Assembly: GCA_035326705.1 (NCBI GenBank)
Contig: DAOLES010000002.1
Span: 183,898-247,897, forward strand
Reading direction: 5' to 3'
DNA length: 64,000 nt
Source of the DNA: Oligoflexia bacterium
GTDB taxonomy: Bacteria; Bdellovibrionota_G; JALEGL01
Positions 1-8,721 of the stretch are shown piece after piece. Positions within the stretch are counted from its first letter, which is position 1. Every line of letters begins with the position of its first letter. The notes below the pieces were generated by a model. It did not search any database and had not been told where the DNA came from. It worked only from the letters and a program-made list of their open reading frames with translations. A program made the translations under genes and the position numbers.

Positions 1-11
1 GGGCACCACCA
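1..11 (+). tRNA. Possible 3' end of a tRNA cut by the window edge
   Basis: The window opens with GGGCACCACCA, which would fit a seven-base acceptor-stem strand, an A discriminator and an encoded CCA. The rest of the gene would lie outside the window, so nothing can be folded. It is followed by AT-rich sequence with a T-rich run near position 40. This is a weak call based on only 11 bases. Confidence 0.15.
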
Positions 12-227
12 TTTCTTTAGAATTTCAGCACAATTTGGATTTTTGTTTTTACCGTGAATGTGGGTAGTCGGAATCGAACCTGCGGTTCGCTTCGTTACAA
101 GCACAGGGTTCAAATGCTCCCTTTGGTCGTATTTTTACTTGTGCTTTGTACACTTGGGGGCTTTTTGCATCACATCTTTTAAAAACTTCTTCAATAAGGT
201 TGTGTGTATGTTATATTTATTTTGTTC

Positions 228-530
228 ATGTACATTTACGAAGTTAATTTAACAATTCAAAAAAGTATTCACGCAGAATTTGAGCAATGGTTAGAGCAGC
301 ATATTAAAGATATGTTGGCATTACCGGTGTTTTCTTCTGCTCAATGGTATTTAGATAAAAGTAATGGTTCATCATCAGAAATATTATGGGTCATACACTA
401 TCAACTGGTTGATAAACAGGCCTATAATTTGTATCTATCAGAGTATGCCCAAAAAATGAGAGCTGAAGGAATAGAAAAATTTACTCAGGAATTTACAATC
501 AACAGACGTTATTTGGTTTTAAAAAAGTAA
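228..530 (+). CDS. DUF4286 family protein
   Basis: This is a small soluble protein of 100 residues. Its beginning (MYIYEVNL) and its end (EFTINRRYLVL) match the pattern of the DUF4286 family, small ferredoxin-like alpha/beta proteins of unknown function that usually start MIIYEVNL. The frame is open further upstream to a GTG at 204, preceded by AAGG. I prefer the ATG at 228 because it places the family's first beta strand at the N terminus. It is a single gene, converging 2 bp from the glycosyltransferase gene on the other strand. No function can be assigned beyond the family name. Confidence 0.75.
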   Translation: MYIYEVNLTIQKSIHAEFEQWLEQHIKDMLALPVFSSAQWYLDKSNGSSSEILWVIHYQLVDKQAYNLYLSEYAQKMRAEGIEKFTQEFTINRRYLVLKK

Positions 531-532
531 GT

Positions 533-2443
533 TTACATATGGCGTTTGGTGCCATACCACTGGCTACCGCCATGATCTAAATGAAGTAGGGTAATTTCTT
601 TAGCTATGGTGGGTTGCTCACAGTTCATGCTAATATCTTCAGCAAAAAAGGCATCCGCTCCTTCAAAGTTAGGTAAATCTTGATAAGGTACTTTATGAAG
701 ATAGTCTGTGTTGACCAATTGAAAAAAGCCAACAGGTCTACCTTTTGCTTCATCAATTCTTAGTTCTCCAGAATCTATTTCAATAATATCATTGTACTCT
801 TGTTGCGGATTGAGTTCACCTAAGAGAATTTTAGCGGTTGTTGTTGGAGAAAGCATTTTTCTACCATAAGCTCCAACAAAACCTTTTTTGTTATATTTTT
901 CATCCAAAATTTTAAAAAGATTGGGCGGCATAACAATATCGGCATCGGTTAACAAAACTTTTTTCCCAAGTACATTGAGAGCAGCTTGATTGATCATAAA
1001 GCCTTTGTGATGTTGTTTAGAAGCATGAAATGGTAAACGTTGTATAGATATTTTTGGATAGGTGAGTTCAAGTGAATCAAGTAAGTCATCTGTTCCGTCA
1101 AGACCAGGCACATAACAAACAATGATTTGAAGTTTTTCAGTGGTATAGTCTTGGGTACAAATACTTTTTAATAGTTGTTCTAGTCTGCGTGAAAAACGAG
1201 TACAAACAACTATTATTGAATAATTGATTTCATTGTTATTAAAAACCGCATTGTTTTGGTCCCAATACCTAATTTGCTGGGTAATTAAGGAACCTAAAAC
1301 TGACTTTGCAGCCAAACCCACTGGACTTTGTGTGCTTATTCTAGCAGGGGTATGAAATTTTTTGGAAAATACTGGATGTGTAATTTTTCCATCTTTCATT
1401 AAGGTATAAGAACCATTTTTATCAATATACAAACTTAGATCATGGGTTTGTTTATCAGCTGTACAAACAACAAATTGATGATCATGGATATAAAAGCCAA
1501 TAAGTCTAGCGGTGCCAGAAAATTGTGCTTTTATCAATGAAGGGGTGTTGAGTGTTGTTAGAACAGTACTTTTTTTAAAGTTGAAAAATATACTACGCCA
1601 TTCAATAGATCCATTCATCTTGTCAAAAAAACAGTTTTTAATTGTATATTGAGATGAGGATATTTTTTTTAATTGAGATTGATTGTTGAGTAAGTTTGTA
1701 ATGTGAGACTCATGTTGCAAATCCAGCGGGTATGAGTGTGTTAAAAACACTTTAGAATCAATCTTTCTTAAAAATTTTATACCATAAGCATTAAAAAGAA
1801 AGGTCCTGCATATTTTTTCAAACTTAAAATAAATCCAACGACCTAGATTTTTAATGAGTGTATTGCGAAATCTTTTTTTATGATGCTTAACGATACGCAA
1901 TGATTGAAACTTTGCTTTTGTTATATGGTTTAAGAAGAGTGTACTTGTTTTTTGATCGACATTGTGTGGTTCATAAGGCCATCGAGATTGATAAGAAGTG
2001 TCGTGAGCTTTGTTGTTTTCTATGTGTACAAATGTAGAAGGATTACTTAATAGATTTTTATTTTCTTTAATTATTGTATTGCTAAGCAACACAATAATTT
2101 GATCTTTGTTTTGTGTATAAAGTGTATTGGCAAATAAATCAGTTAGTTCTTTTTGATTGTTGCATGCAATAGCAAAGCGGTGAAATTTAGAGATATTTTC
2201 AATAAAGTTTAACTCTGTAAGGGTATTAACGTTAAATGTGCACGTAATCCCCAAAAATTCTGCCGCAAATAAAAAACTTTCAAGTAGATCCAAGGTGCTG
2301 TTAGATAAGGCATCAATGCTAAAATCTATATAATTAACATGGTATTTTTTCTGAAAATCTTTTAGACATTGATCCCAACGTATAGATTTAAAATCATTAA
2401 TGTTATTGAAGTCTTTTGGTTTAATATAAATACGTTTAGACAT
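533..2443 (-). CDS. Large glycosyltransferase with C-terminal GT2 domain
   Basis: This is a 636-residue protein. The last 230 residues or so form a family 2 glycosyltransferase (GT-A fold). It has an NYSIIVVCT opening strand, a TDADIVMP segment that supplies the DxD metal and nucleotide-sugar site, and a later acidic FFAEDISM segment. It ends with a LDHGGSQWYGT motif, a tail seen in many GT2 proteins. Residues 1-240 are unrecognised and look alpha/beta. Residues 250-390 are rich in beta strands and might be a LamG-like module. There are no transmembrane segments, so it is probably cytoplasmic and transfers a sugar to a lipid-linked glycan. It lies downstream of the radical SAM gene and the Wzt/Wzm exporter on the same strand, which supports a role in surface-polysaccharide assembly. 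Donor and acceptor are unknown. Confidence 0.82.
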   Translation of the reverse strand: MSKRIYIKPKDFNNINDFKSIRWDQCLKDFQKKYHVNYIDFSIDALSNSTLDLLESFLFAAEFLGITCTFNVNTLTELNFIENISKFHRFAIACNNQKELTDLFANTLYTQNKDQIIVLLSNTIIKENKNLLSNPSTFVHIENNKAHDTSYQSRWPYEPHNVDQKTSTLFLNHITKAKFQSLRIVKHHKKRFRNTLIKNLGRWIYFKFEKICRTFLFNAYGIKFLRKIDSKVFLTHSYPLDLQHESHITNLLNNQSQLKKISSSQYTIKNCFFDKMNGSIEWRSIFFNFKKSTVLTTLNTPSLIKAQFSGTARLIGFYIHDHQFVVCTADKQTHDLSLYIDKNGSYTLMKDGKITHPVFSKKFHTPARISTQSPVGLAAKSVLGSLITQQIRYWDQNNAVFNNNEINYSIIVVCTRFSRRLEQLLKSICTQDYTTEKLQIIVCYVPGLDGTDDLLDSLELTYPKISIQRLPFHASKQHHKGFMINQAALNVLGKKVLLTDADIVMPPNLFKILDEKYNKKGFVGAYGRKMLSPTTTAKILLGELNPQQEYNDIIEIDSGELRIDEAKGRPVGFFQLVNTDYLHKVPYQDLPNFEGADAFFAEDISMNCEQPTIAKEITLLHLDHGGSQWYGTKRHM

Positions 2444-2488
2444 AAAATAACAATAAGCTTTAGTGTAAATAATTTATTGAGAACTTTG

Positions 2489-3886
2489 TCAGTTTTTTAG
2501 TGCCCAAGACAGGTCTTCTTGTTCTACCCACTTGTCTTGTTCAGAAATAAACCTTTTTGGATCATCCGTAGCATGATCAAGTACAATTGGATTGGCTTCT
2601 TCAGTTCCAAATAAATCAGCATAATCACCATGAAAACCATCACATATATTTTTTACTGAACAATCGTTACAGCGTTTGCTGTATTGATAGCCACAATGAT
2701 CTTCTGCTCTTACTCTAGCGTTATCTCGGTACATTGAATCTTTGCTTTTGACAGATTTACTAAACAGAACCATCAAACGATAAAGCTTTTGTGCAACAAA
2801 ACCAAATACTGGAATTGAAACGACTTTTTGCGCTAAATTTTCATTTTTTGGAGCTTTTCTTTCTTGAGTTAAACTGTAAGGCGGGGTGGTTTCCCCGCCT
2901 TTCATACGTTGTTCTTGTATGCCAGTCCAGTTCCAGGAAGCATAGTCCCATTCATGGTGGTCGTAAGGAAGTTGTTGAAAGTTGTACATGGATTTTAAAT
3001 GTCTACGCTCCGTCATGCATAGTGGGTAGTAGCGTACATTGGCTTCCACTTTATTTTCATGCAAAATATCCAAAGCTTCATTAAGTTTGGGCATGATGTC
3101 TGAATATTTTGGTACATTGTAAGCTGATCGCTTGCCGTCTTTGGCTTGATCTTCAAAAGGGTTAAAAGCTAAGAAATTCACAACACTGGCACCCGTTTTA
3201 ACCGCAAGTTCAGCAATTTGAGGTAACTGATTGATAACGGGTTTGGATAAGACACAATTGAAACGAAATGGAATACCAACTTCCTGCATATTTCTTAAGG
3301 CATGCATTTGTTTTTCATGTGCACCTGGCATTTGCACCACTCTATCGTGAACATCACCTATCCCATGAACACTGACCAAAAAGTCTCTTAAGCCAGCATC
3401 CTTAAAGGCTTGGCATTTTTCTTTTTTGGCCAGAACCAAAGCATTGGTAATAAGGGTGGGGTACAAACCAATTTCATTACAGTAACTGACCAAAGGTAAA
3501 ATATCTTTCCAAATGGTGGGTTCTCCACCTTGAATATCAATGGCATTGTTGCCATAAAAATGCACCAAGGTGTGGCATATTTTTTTAGCTTTTTCTAAGC
3601 TCATAAAAGGGTGTTCTGGATGGGTACGGATTTCAATGCGATCCAAGAAATAACAGAAATGGCAACGTAAGTTGCAAGTTTGTCCCAGCCACATCACACC
3701 TCTTTTGGTCAATGTTCGGTATCGTGTGGTTTGCAATTTTGGGATTTCAGCTTTTTCCTCAGTCAAAGCAAGCTTTAAAGCTTTTTTTAGAGCACTTTGG
3801 GGATCTTTCTCATCAGGACTGACTTCCATTGAAATTGTATTGTTAGCTTTAAGGGGGCTTGCAGCGGAGCTGTTATTGATATGCAT
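2489..3886 (-). CDS. Radical SAM protein with C-terminal SPASM-like cysteines
   Basis: This is a 465-residue radical SAM enzyme. The CNLRCHFC sequence near residues 71-78 gives the CxxxCxxC site for the 4Fe-4S cluster that cleaves S-adenosylmethionine. The following GGEPT motif contacts SAM. A second cysteine group near residues 395-415 (CGYQ, CNDC, CDGF) resembles a SPASM or twitch auxiliary cluster. The first 55 residues look disordered. The gene lies between the glycan exporter and a glycosyltransferase, so a sugar or glycan-linked substrate is a reasonable inference. SPASM proteins also modify peptides, so the substrate is not known. Spacing to its neighbours is about 45-55 bp, consistent with one transcript. 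Confidence 0.85.
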   Translation of the reverse strand: MHINNSSAASPLKANNTISMEVSPDEKDPQSALKKALKLALTEEKAEIPKLQTTRYRTLTKRGVMWLGQTCNLRCHFCYFLDRIEIRTHPEHPFMSLEKAKKICHTLVHFYGNNAIDIQGGEPTIWKDILPLVSYCNEIGLYPTLITNALVLAKKEKCQAFKDAGLRDFLVSVHGIGDVHDRVVQMPGAHEKQMHALRNMQEVGIPFRFNCVLSKPVINQLPQIAELAVKTGASVVNFLAFNPFEDQAKDGKRSAYNVPKYSDIMPKLNEALDILHENKVEANVRYYPLCMTERRHLKSMYNFQQLPYDHHEWDYASWNWTGIQEQRMKGGETTPPYSLTQERKAPKNENLAQKVVSIPVFGFVAQKLYRLMVLFSKSVKSKDSMYRDNARVRAEDHCGYQYSKRCNDCSVKNICDGFHGDYADLFGTEEANPIVLDHATDDPKRFISEQDKWVEQEDLSWALKN

Positions 3887-3939
3887 GGCTCTATTTTATA
3901 ACAAATAGATGCGCATTAAAATATTTTATAGCATAAAAA

Positions 3940-5349
3940 TTATTTAGTTGTAATTTTGATCTGACCTTTAAAAAATAAGGCTTTTTCTTGAGTATCGTTA
4001 AGTTTTAAAGCTTCTAAGTGCAAATACTGTAAAACTGAACTATTTAACTCTTTAGAGGTAATAAGAGGTAAAGCCATACTTGCTAAGCCTTTTGTTTGTG
4101 AAAAAGTCACAGTGATATTCTCAACAGGATTATGGGCTGAAATAGATTGTTTTTGCTTGGGTTGGGCAACAGCAAGTTGTTGCCATTGGTTAAGGTTTTT
4201 TTGAGATGAGATAAATTGACCTGTTTTATTTTGGATTTGCCAGTTTTGAAAGTTGGGTAACAATAAGATGCTGGTTTGGATTTCATCTGCGGATATATCT
4301 TGCTTAGAATCACTTTTTAAATAAATTGATAATTCAAAGCAATTGTCCTTTAATAAGTCAATGGTCCACATTTGATAAATAGGTAAGCGACGCATCTTGC
4401 CTATTAAACTTAAGCGGGAGTCATTTTTTTCTTCAAGTTGCCATATCATTTGATCTGAATCATGCCAGGTTTTATAAGCATAAATAGATGTATAAAGACC
4501 ATAAGCTTTGCTTAGCATTTGATTTTTATAAGCAATGCCTATGTTTCCTGCGTTGAAATAAAGTTTTAAGTCACCTTTTTCAATTTTATAATGAGATTGA
4601 TCGTCACCACAAAACTGCAAATATGAAGAAACTACCTGTGAGGCTTGCCCTAAAGCAGCCACTTTACAATCATTTAAAAATAGGGCTCTATCGCATAGAC
4701 CGCTGACCATGGATAAATCATGTGAAACAAATAAGATGGTGCAACCAGATTGTTTTAGAGACAGTATTTTATCAATACATTTGCCCTGAAAATTGGTATC
4801 ACCAACAGCTAAAGCTTCATCAACAATAAGAATGTCAGGGTTGGAATGAACAGCAATAGAAAAACCCAAACGCACAGCCATACCACTAGAATATTGATAA
4901 AGGGGTTTATGGATAGAATCAGCAATGCCAGAAAACTCAATGATAGCATTGAGTTTTGAGTCTATGGTGCCTTTTTCCAAGCCATTTAAAGAGGCATTAA
5001 GATAAATATTTTCTAATCCACTTAATAGTGGGCTAAAGCCTGCCCCTACTTCTAAAAGGCTGATGATGTTACCGTGAGTTTCTATGTTTCCTTTATCTGC
5101 ACTGGTAACGCCAGCAATAATTTTTAATAAGGTGCTTTTACCACTGCCGTTTTTTCCTATGATGCCAAAACTTTCGCCTTTATAAACCTCAAAAGAGATG
5201 TCATCCAGCACATTAAAAAGTGTTTGTTTACGCATGAACAGTTTTTTAAGAGCATTAATTACAAAAGAGTAACTGCTGTTTTGGGAGCCAAAACTTTTTG
5301 ATACTTGGTTGACAGCAATAGCAACTTTATTTGAAATAGATGTGTTCAT
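3940..5349 (-). CDS. Polysaccharide ABC exporter ATPase, Wzt-like
   Basis: This is the ATP-binding subunit of a glycan exporter of the Wzt/KpsT/TagH group. Walker A is GKNGSGKST at residues 65-73, the ABC signature is YSSGM near 155, and Walker B ILIVDEA lies near 175. At 469 residues it is about 200 longer than a bare KpsT ATPase. The extra C-terminal half is rich in beta strands, like the Wzt C-terminal domain that recognises the finished end of an O-polysaccharide. Its start overlaps the permease stop by 4 nt, so the two are translationally coupled. The C-terminal domain suggests export of a capped, undecaprenyl-linked glycan before ligation. The cargo cannot be read from sequence. Confidence 0.93.
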   Translation of the reverse strand: MNTSISNKVAIAVNQVSKSFGSQNSSYSFVINALKKLFMRKQTLFNVLDDISFEVYKGESFGIIGKNGSGKSTLLKIIAGVTSADKGNIETHGNIISLLEVGAGFSPLLSGLENIYLNASLNGLEKGTIDSKLNAIIEFSGIADSIHKPLYQYSSGMAVRLGFSIAVHSNPDILIVDEALAVGDTNFQGKCIDKILSLKQSGCTILFVSHDLSMVSGLCDRALFLNDCKVAALGQASQVVSSYLQFCGDDQSHYKIEKGDLKLYFNAGNIGIAYKNQMLSKAYGLYTSIYAYKTWHDSDQMIWQLEEKNDSRLSLIGKMRRLPIYQMWTIDLLKDNCFELSIYLKSDSKQDISADEIQTSILLLPNFQNWQIQNKTGQFISSQKNLNQWQQLAVAQPKQKQSISAHNPVENITVTFSQTKGLASMALPLITSKELNSSVLQYLHLEALKLNDTQEKALFFKGQIKITTK

Positions 5350-6116
5350 GATTTTGAATAATCAGCAATGATAGGGTTTTTATGGGTGTAAACCAGTTTT
5401 GCAAGATATAAAAACAATACTGTCCAAAACAATACAATGCACAATTTAAGCGGAGAGATTGCATAAGCATTTAAGAAAACACTGTGGTGTAAATCAATAA
5501 ATACAGCAACTGGATTTAAGTAAATGAATGGGTGAAGTTCTTTTGCAATCATATCAAGGTTGTAAAAAATAGGCGTTGCATAAAATAATATAAAAATAAA
5601 GAGTTCACTGATGGGTCCAAGATCACGATAAAACACATACAAATAACCTAAAATCATAGCCAAACTTGCGCAAAACAATGTTGTTAACAGAAATAAAACG
5701 GGGAGAAACACTATTTTTTTAAGCATAATGGGATAATTCAATGCGTAAGCAGCTATAATTAAAATTAACATGGAAATAAGATAAGTGATGGCATTGGAAC
5801 AGGTGATGGATAAAGGGAGTAAAAACCTTGGGAAGGCAATTTTTTTTATAAGATTGCCATTGTTGGCCATCACATACACACCATGTTGAACAGAAAAAGA
5901 AATAAAAAACCAAGGTATAAGCCCACTGATGAGATACAAAGGATACTGCTCAATAGCAATAGGAAAGAAAAAGCTAAAAATTATATAAAAAGTGCTCATG
6001 GTCACAAAGGGTACAACAAGCATCCAAATCATACCCAAAGAAGATTGTTTGTATTTTTCTTTGAGTTCTTTTATTGAGAGGTAATAAAGCAGTTGAATAT
6101 GTTGTTTGTTAAGCAA
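5346..6116 (-). CDS. Polysaccharide ABC exporter permease, Wzm-like
   Basis: This is a 256-residue ABC-2 type membrane permease with about six hydrophobic helices and the family start pattern of a short cytoplasmic helix (KELKEKYKQSSLGMIWM) before the first membrane segment. It partners the Wzt-like ATPase, whose start overlaps its stop by 4 nt. Together they would move a lipid-linked glycan across the inner membrane. The start codon is TTG with no clear Shine-Dalgarno sequence. I keep it because the family's amphipathic N-terminal helix begins right after it. The length is normal for Wzm/KpsM proteins. Confidence 0.92.
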   Translation of the reverse strand: MLNKQHIQLLYYLSIKELKEKYKQSSLGMIWMLVVPFVTMSTFYIIFSFFFPIAIEQYPLYLISGLIPWFFISFSVQHGVYVMANNGNLIKKIAFPRFLLPLSITCSNAITYLISMLILIIAAYALNYPIMLKKIVFLPVLFLLTTLFCASLAMILGYLYVFYRDLGPISELFIFILFYATPIFYNLDMIAKELHPFIYLNPVAVFIDLHHSVFLNAYAISPLKLCIVLFWTVLFLYLAKLVYTHKNPIIADYSKS

Positions 6117-6149
6117 GGTCTGATGATTATATAAGATGTGAAGACATAT

Positions 6150-7139
6150 TCAATCTATTGATGGCTTAGAGCCAAAAATTTTTTCATAAAAGCGGCCCAT
6201 TTGATAAAAAAATAGACTGATCATATTCATGATTAAAAATAAGGTGGGGTGAAATTCTAATTTTCTATGTTTAATTGATGAGAGCGTATTCTTAACAAAA
6301 GTTTTAATAACATCAAGCAGGGTGTTTTTTAAACTTCTTAAAACTTTAACAATTTTAAAAGAAAATTCATCCGTGAAGCTTTGGTCAAAATCTGAGTTGT
6401 GAGCAACACATTTATAGGTGCCTCTACCAGTTAAGAAAAACATTTTATACAGTTGGAATAAACTTTGTCGGTGTTTGTGAAAAACAATAGCATCTTCATT
6501 GTGTTGAAAAATATAGCCTAACTTTCTAACCCTAAAAGATATATCCATATCTTCACCTGCCGGATATCTAAAGCTTTCATCAAAACCCTTGACTTGATCC
6601 AGTACAGATTTTTTAAAAGAACAGTTAACGGTGCACATATAGGCAACACTGCCATCTTCTTTATATTGATGTTGATTAAGGTGTTGAATATGGTCTAAAA
6701 ATTTTTCAGTTATGGTTTGAGGGTTTAAGGTGATGTTTTTTCCGGAAATTCCTGCAATATTATCGTTCTTTTCATAGCCTTGAATGATTTCATAAAACCA
6801 ATTTTTTTCAGGTATGGCATCATCATCTAAAAAAGCAATAAACTTACCCTTAGCATATTTTAAACCATGATTTCTGGCAGATGCTGGGCCCGCATTTTTT
6901 TGTTTTAAAAAAGTAAAAGGAAAAGGGAAATCGAGCTCATTAAGCATGGTTTCTTTTTCACTAAGATTAGGGGAGCCGTCGTCGACAACAATCACTTCAA
7001 ATAGAGGCAAAGGTTTAGATGATTTTTCAGATGCATGTTCAATGATTTGTTTGAGCAAGTTTTTTAGCAAATGACAACGCTTATAGCTGGGTATAATAAC
7101 TGAGAGTTCAATATTGGGTGTGGTTGCATTTTGATACAT
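6150..7139 (-). CDS. Family 2 glycosyltransferase
   Basis: This 329-residue protein is a GT2 transferase. The first strand ELSVIIPSYKR is followed by VVDDGS, the FLDDDAIP segment carrying the DxD metal site near residue 105, and a conserved GEDMDISFR acidic region near 200. A hydrophobic stretch near the C terminus (FLIMNMISLFFYQMG) could anchor it to the membrane. It is the first gene of the minus-strand glycan run and is followed 33 bp later by the Wzm permease. It probably adds a sugar to the polysaccharide exported by Wzm/Wzt. The exact sugar is unknown. Confidence 0.9.
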   Translation of the reverse strand: MYQNATTPNIELSVIIPSYKRCHLLKNLLKQIIEHASEKSSKPLPLFEVIVVDDGSPNLSEKETMLNELDFPFPFTFLKQKNAGPASARNHGLKYAKGKFIAFLDDDAIPEKNWFYEIIQGYEKNDNIAGISGKNITLNPQTITEKFLDHIQHLNQHQYKEDGSVAYMCTVNCSFKKSVLDQVKGFDESFRYPAGEDMDISFRVRKLGYIFQHNEDAIVFHKHRQSLFQLYKMFFLTGRGTYKCVAHNSDFDQSFTDEFSFKIVKVLRSLKNTLLDVIKTFVKNTLSSIKHRKLEFHPTLFLIMNMISLFFYQMGRFYEKIFGSKPSID

Positions 7140-7271
7140 GTTCTAAAAAGTTATTAACATATGTATCAACTTAAGGTGAATAAAAATATTCAATTCAAGT
7201 CTTCTATTTTTAATTTAAGAAATATATTTTCAGGTTTTGCATAAAAACAAGAATAGAGTTAGTTTTGGTGT

Positions 7272-8717
7272 ATGACAAAAAGATTATTCATCATTGCTAT
7301 AGGAGCAGTCAGTGTTTTAGGGTTTTTGCTGCGATTTTTTATGTCAATTGATCCAAGTATTTGGGCGGATGAAGGTCAACATGTCTGGATAGTGGGGGTC
7401 AACCATTGGTATGAAATGAGAAAAGTTTATGAAACCACAGCCCACGATCAACCATTTGGTTTGTATTTGGCTTTGTATTTATGGAAAAACATATTTGGCT
7501 GGAGTCAAGTGGCCATGCGTTGTTTCTCTGTGTTTTTTTCATCCATCAGTATTCCAGTGATTGCTGGATATGCCTATAAATTGTTTGATAAAAAAAGTAT
7601 CAGTATCGTAGCGGCACTCCTTTTGTGCTTTTCTCCTGTTTCGGTTCGCTACGGTTATGATATTACGCCATATGCTTTTGTACAATTTTTTGCCGTGATT
7701 TCTACGGGACAGTTTTTGTATGCCATAAAAACAGAAAAATATGGTTTTAGCATGCAACATGTACTGATTAATATGTGTTTGTTGAATATTCATTATTTTT
7801 CTTATTTTTTTGTGTTTGCACAAACAGTAGTTTTTTTATTCTTTTTGTATAAAAGCAACTGGGAGCTTATTGTCAATAAACTGATCTACCCTTGTTTGTT
7901 TTATGTTTTTGCTTCCTTACCCATGCTTCTTTTGTTTAATCCTGTCATTGCCAAAGGCAATCATTGGTGGATTGGGTTGGAAAATAAAAATAGTCTAGCG
8001 GTTTTTAGTAATCTTATTTTGTACAAAGATGTGTTTGCATGGTTGGTTTTATCTGGTGTTATAGGTCTTCTTATTAGAAAACAATACCTAGAAAAAAAGA
8101 CTAAAAATCTAGTATTAAGTTATTCAACGATTGCATTGAATGGCATTATGTTATTAACGGTCTTTGTTGCCGGAATATTTACTTGGAAAGTTTCTGGTAA
8201 TGAGCGTTATTACATAGCCTTGTTGCCAAGTATTGTATTGTTATTTTCATTTTTATTCATGAGTTTTGAAAAAAAACATCTTGCTTATATTTTTTGTACA
8301 CTGGTTATTGGGCTATTTATTTACGATGCTTATAAAAACTTACCCAGACAAAACTACCAAGATTTTGATTCAGCCTTGAACTTTGTAAGAAAGGATAGTT
8401 TTGAAAACAATGCTACAAATGAAATTATATTTATTCCAGAATGTTGTCGTTGGGGTATTTACTATTATCAAGCACAAAAAAAGATTGCTATTAAAAGTTT
8501 GGCATTGAGCTTAGTGGATTTCATCAACAACCAAAGTCAATCAGAGAGCATGATCAATAAGTTAAAAGCAGAGGGCTATCAAAAAATTTATACGCTTCTT
8601 TATTATGAAAGTTTAAAACACAAACAAAGAGTCATAAATACAATGAATCAATATGCGCGTCTGACAGATGAAAAAAAATTTAAAGGAGTTTCAGTTTTAG
8701 TGCACTCAATAGAGTAG
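7272..8717 (+). CDS. Membrane glycosyltransferase, GT39/ArnT-like
   Basis: This is a 481-residue multi-pass membrane protein with about ten hydrophobic segments. After the first transmembrane helix it has WADEG, with the acidic pair D33-E34 at the position of the catalytic periplasmic loop in GT-C fold enzymes such as PMT and ArnT. The C-terminal 110 residues are soluble and probably periplasmic. Such enzymes use polyprenyl-phosphate sugars to glycosylate lipid, protein or glycan outside the inner membrane. It is divergent from the GT2 gene and ends 4 bp from the convergent FAD oxidoreductase. The acceptor is unknown, and other GT-C families (GT83, GT87) remain possible. Confidence 0.78.
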   Translation: MTKRLFIIAIGAVSVLGFLLRFFMSIDPSIWADEGQHVWIVGVNHWYEMRKVYETTAHDQPFGLYLALYLWKNIFGWSQVAMRCFSVFFSSISIPVIAGYAYKLFDKKSISIVAALLLCFSPVSVRYGYDITPYAFVQFFAVISTGQFLYAIKTEKYGFSMQHVLINMCLLNIHYFSYFFVFAQTVVFLFFLYKSNWELIVNKLIYPCLFYVFASLPMLLLFNPVIAKGNHWWIGLENKNSLAVFSNLILYKDVFAWLVLSGVIGLLIRKQYLEKKTKNLVLSYSTIALNGIMLLTVFVAGIFTWKVSGNERYYIALLPSIVLLFSFLFMSFEKKHLAYIFCTLVIGLFIYDAYKNLPRQNYQDFDSALNFVRKDSFENNATNEIIFIPECCRWGIYYYQAQKKIAIKSLALSLVDFINNQSQSESMINKLKAEGYQKIYTLLYYESLKHKQRVINTMNQYARLTDEKKFKGVSVLVHSIE

Positions 8718-8721
8718 ATTG

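Noticed and set aside
59..95. tRNA-like T-arm on the minus strand (GGTTCGATTCC)
   Set aside because: The reverse complement shows a T-loop-like sequence followed by CACA, but the T stem has only three pairs and no matching acceptor 5' strand is found. It is not a full tRNA; a decayed fragment remains possible.
58..252. Open frame of 64 residues at the window start
   Set aside because: It crosses the tRNA-like fragment and overlaps the DUF4286 start. Composition and lack of a ribosome site point to chance.
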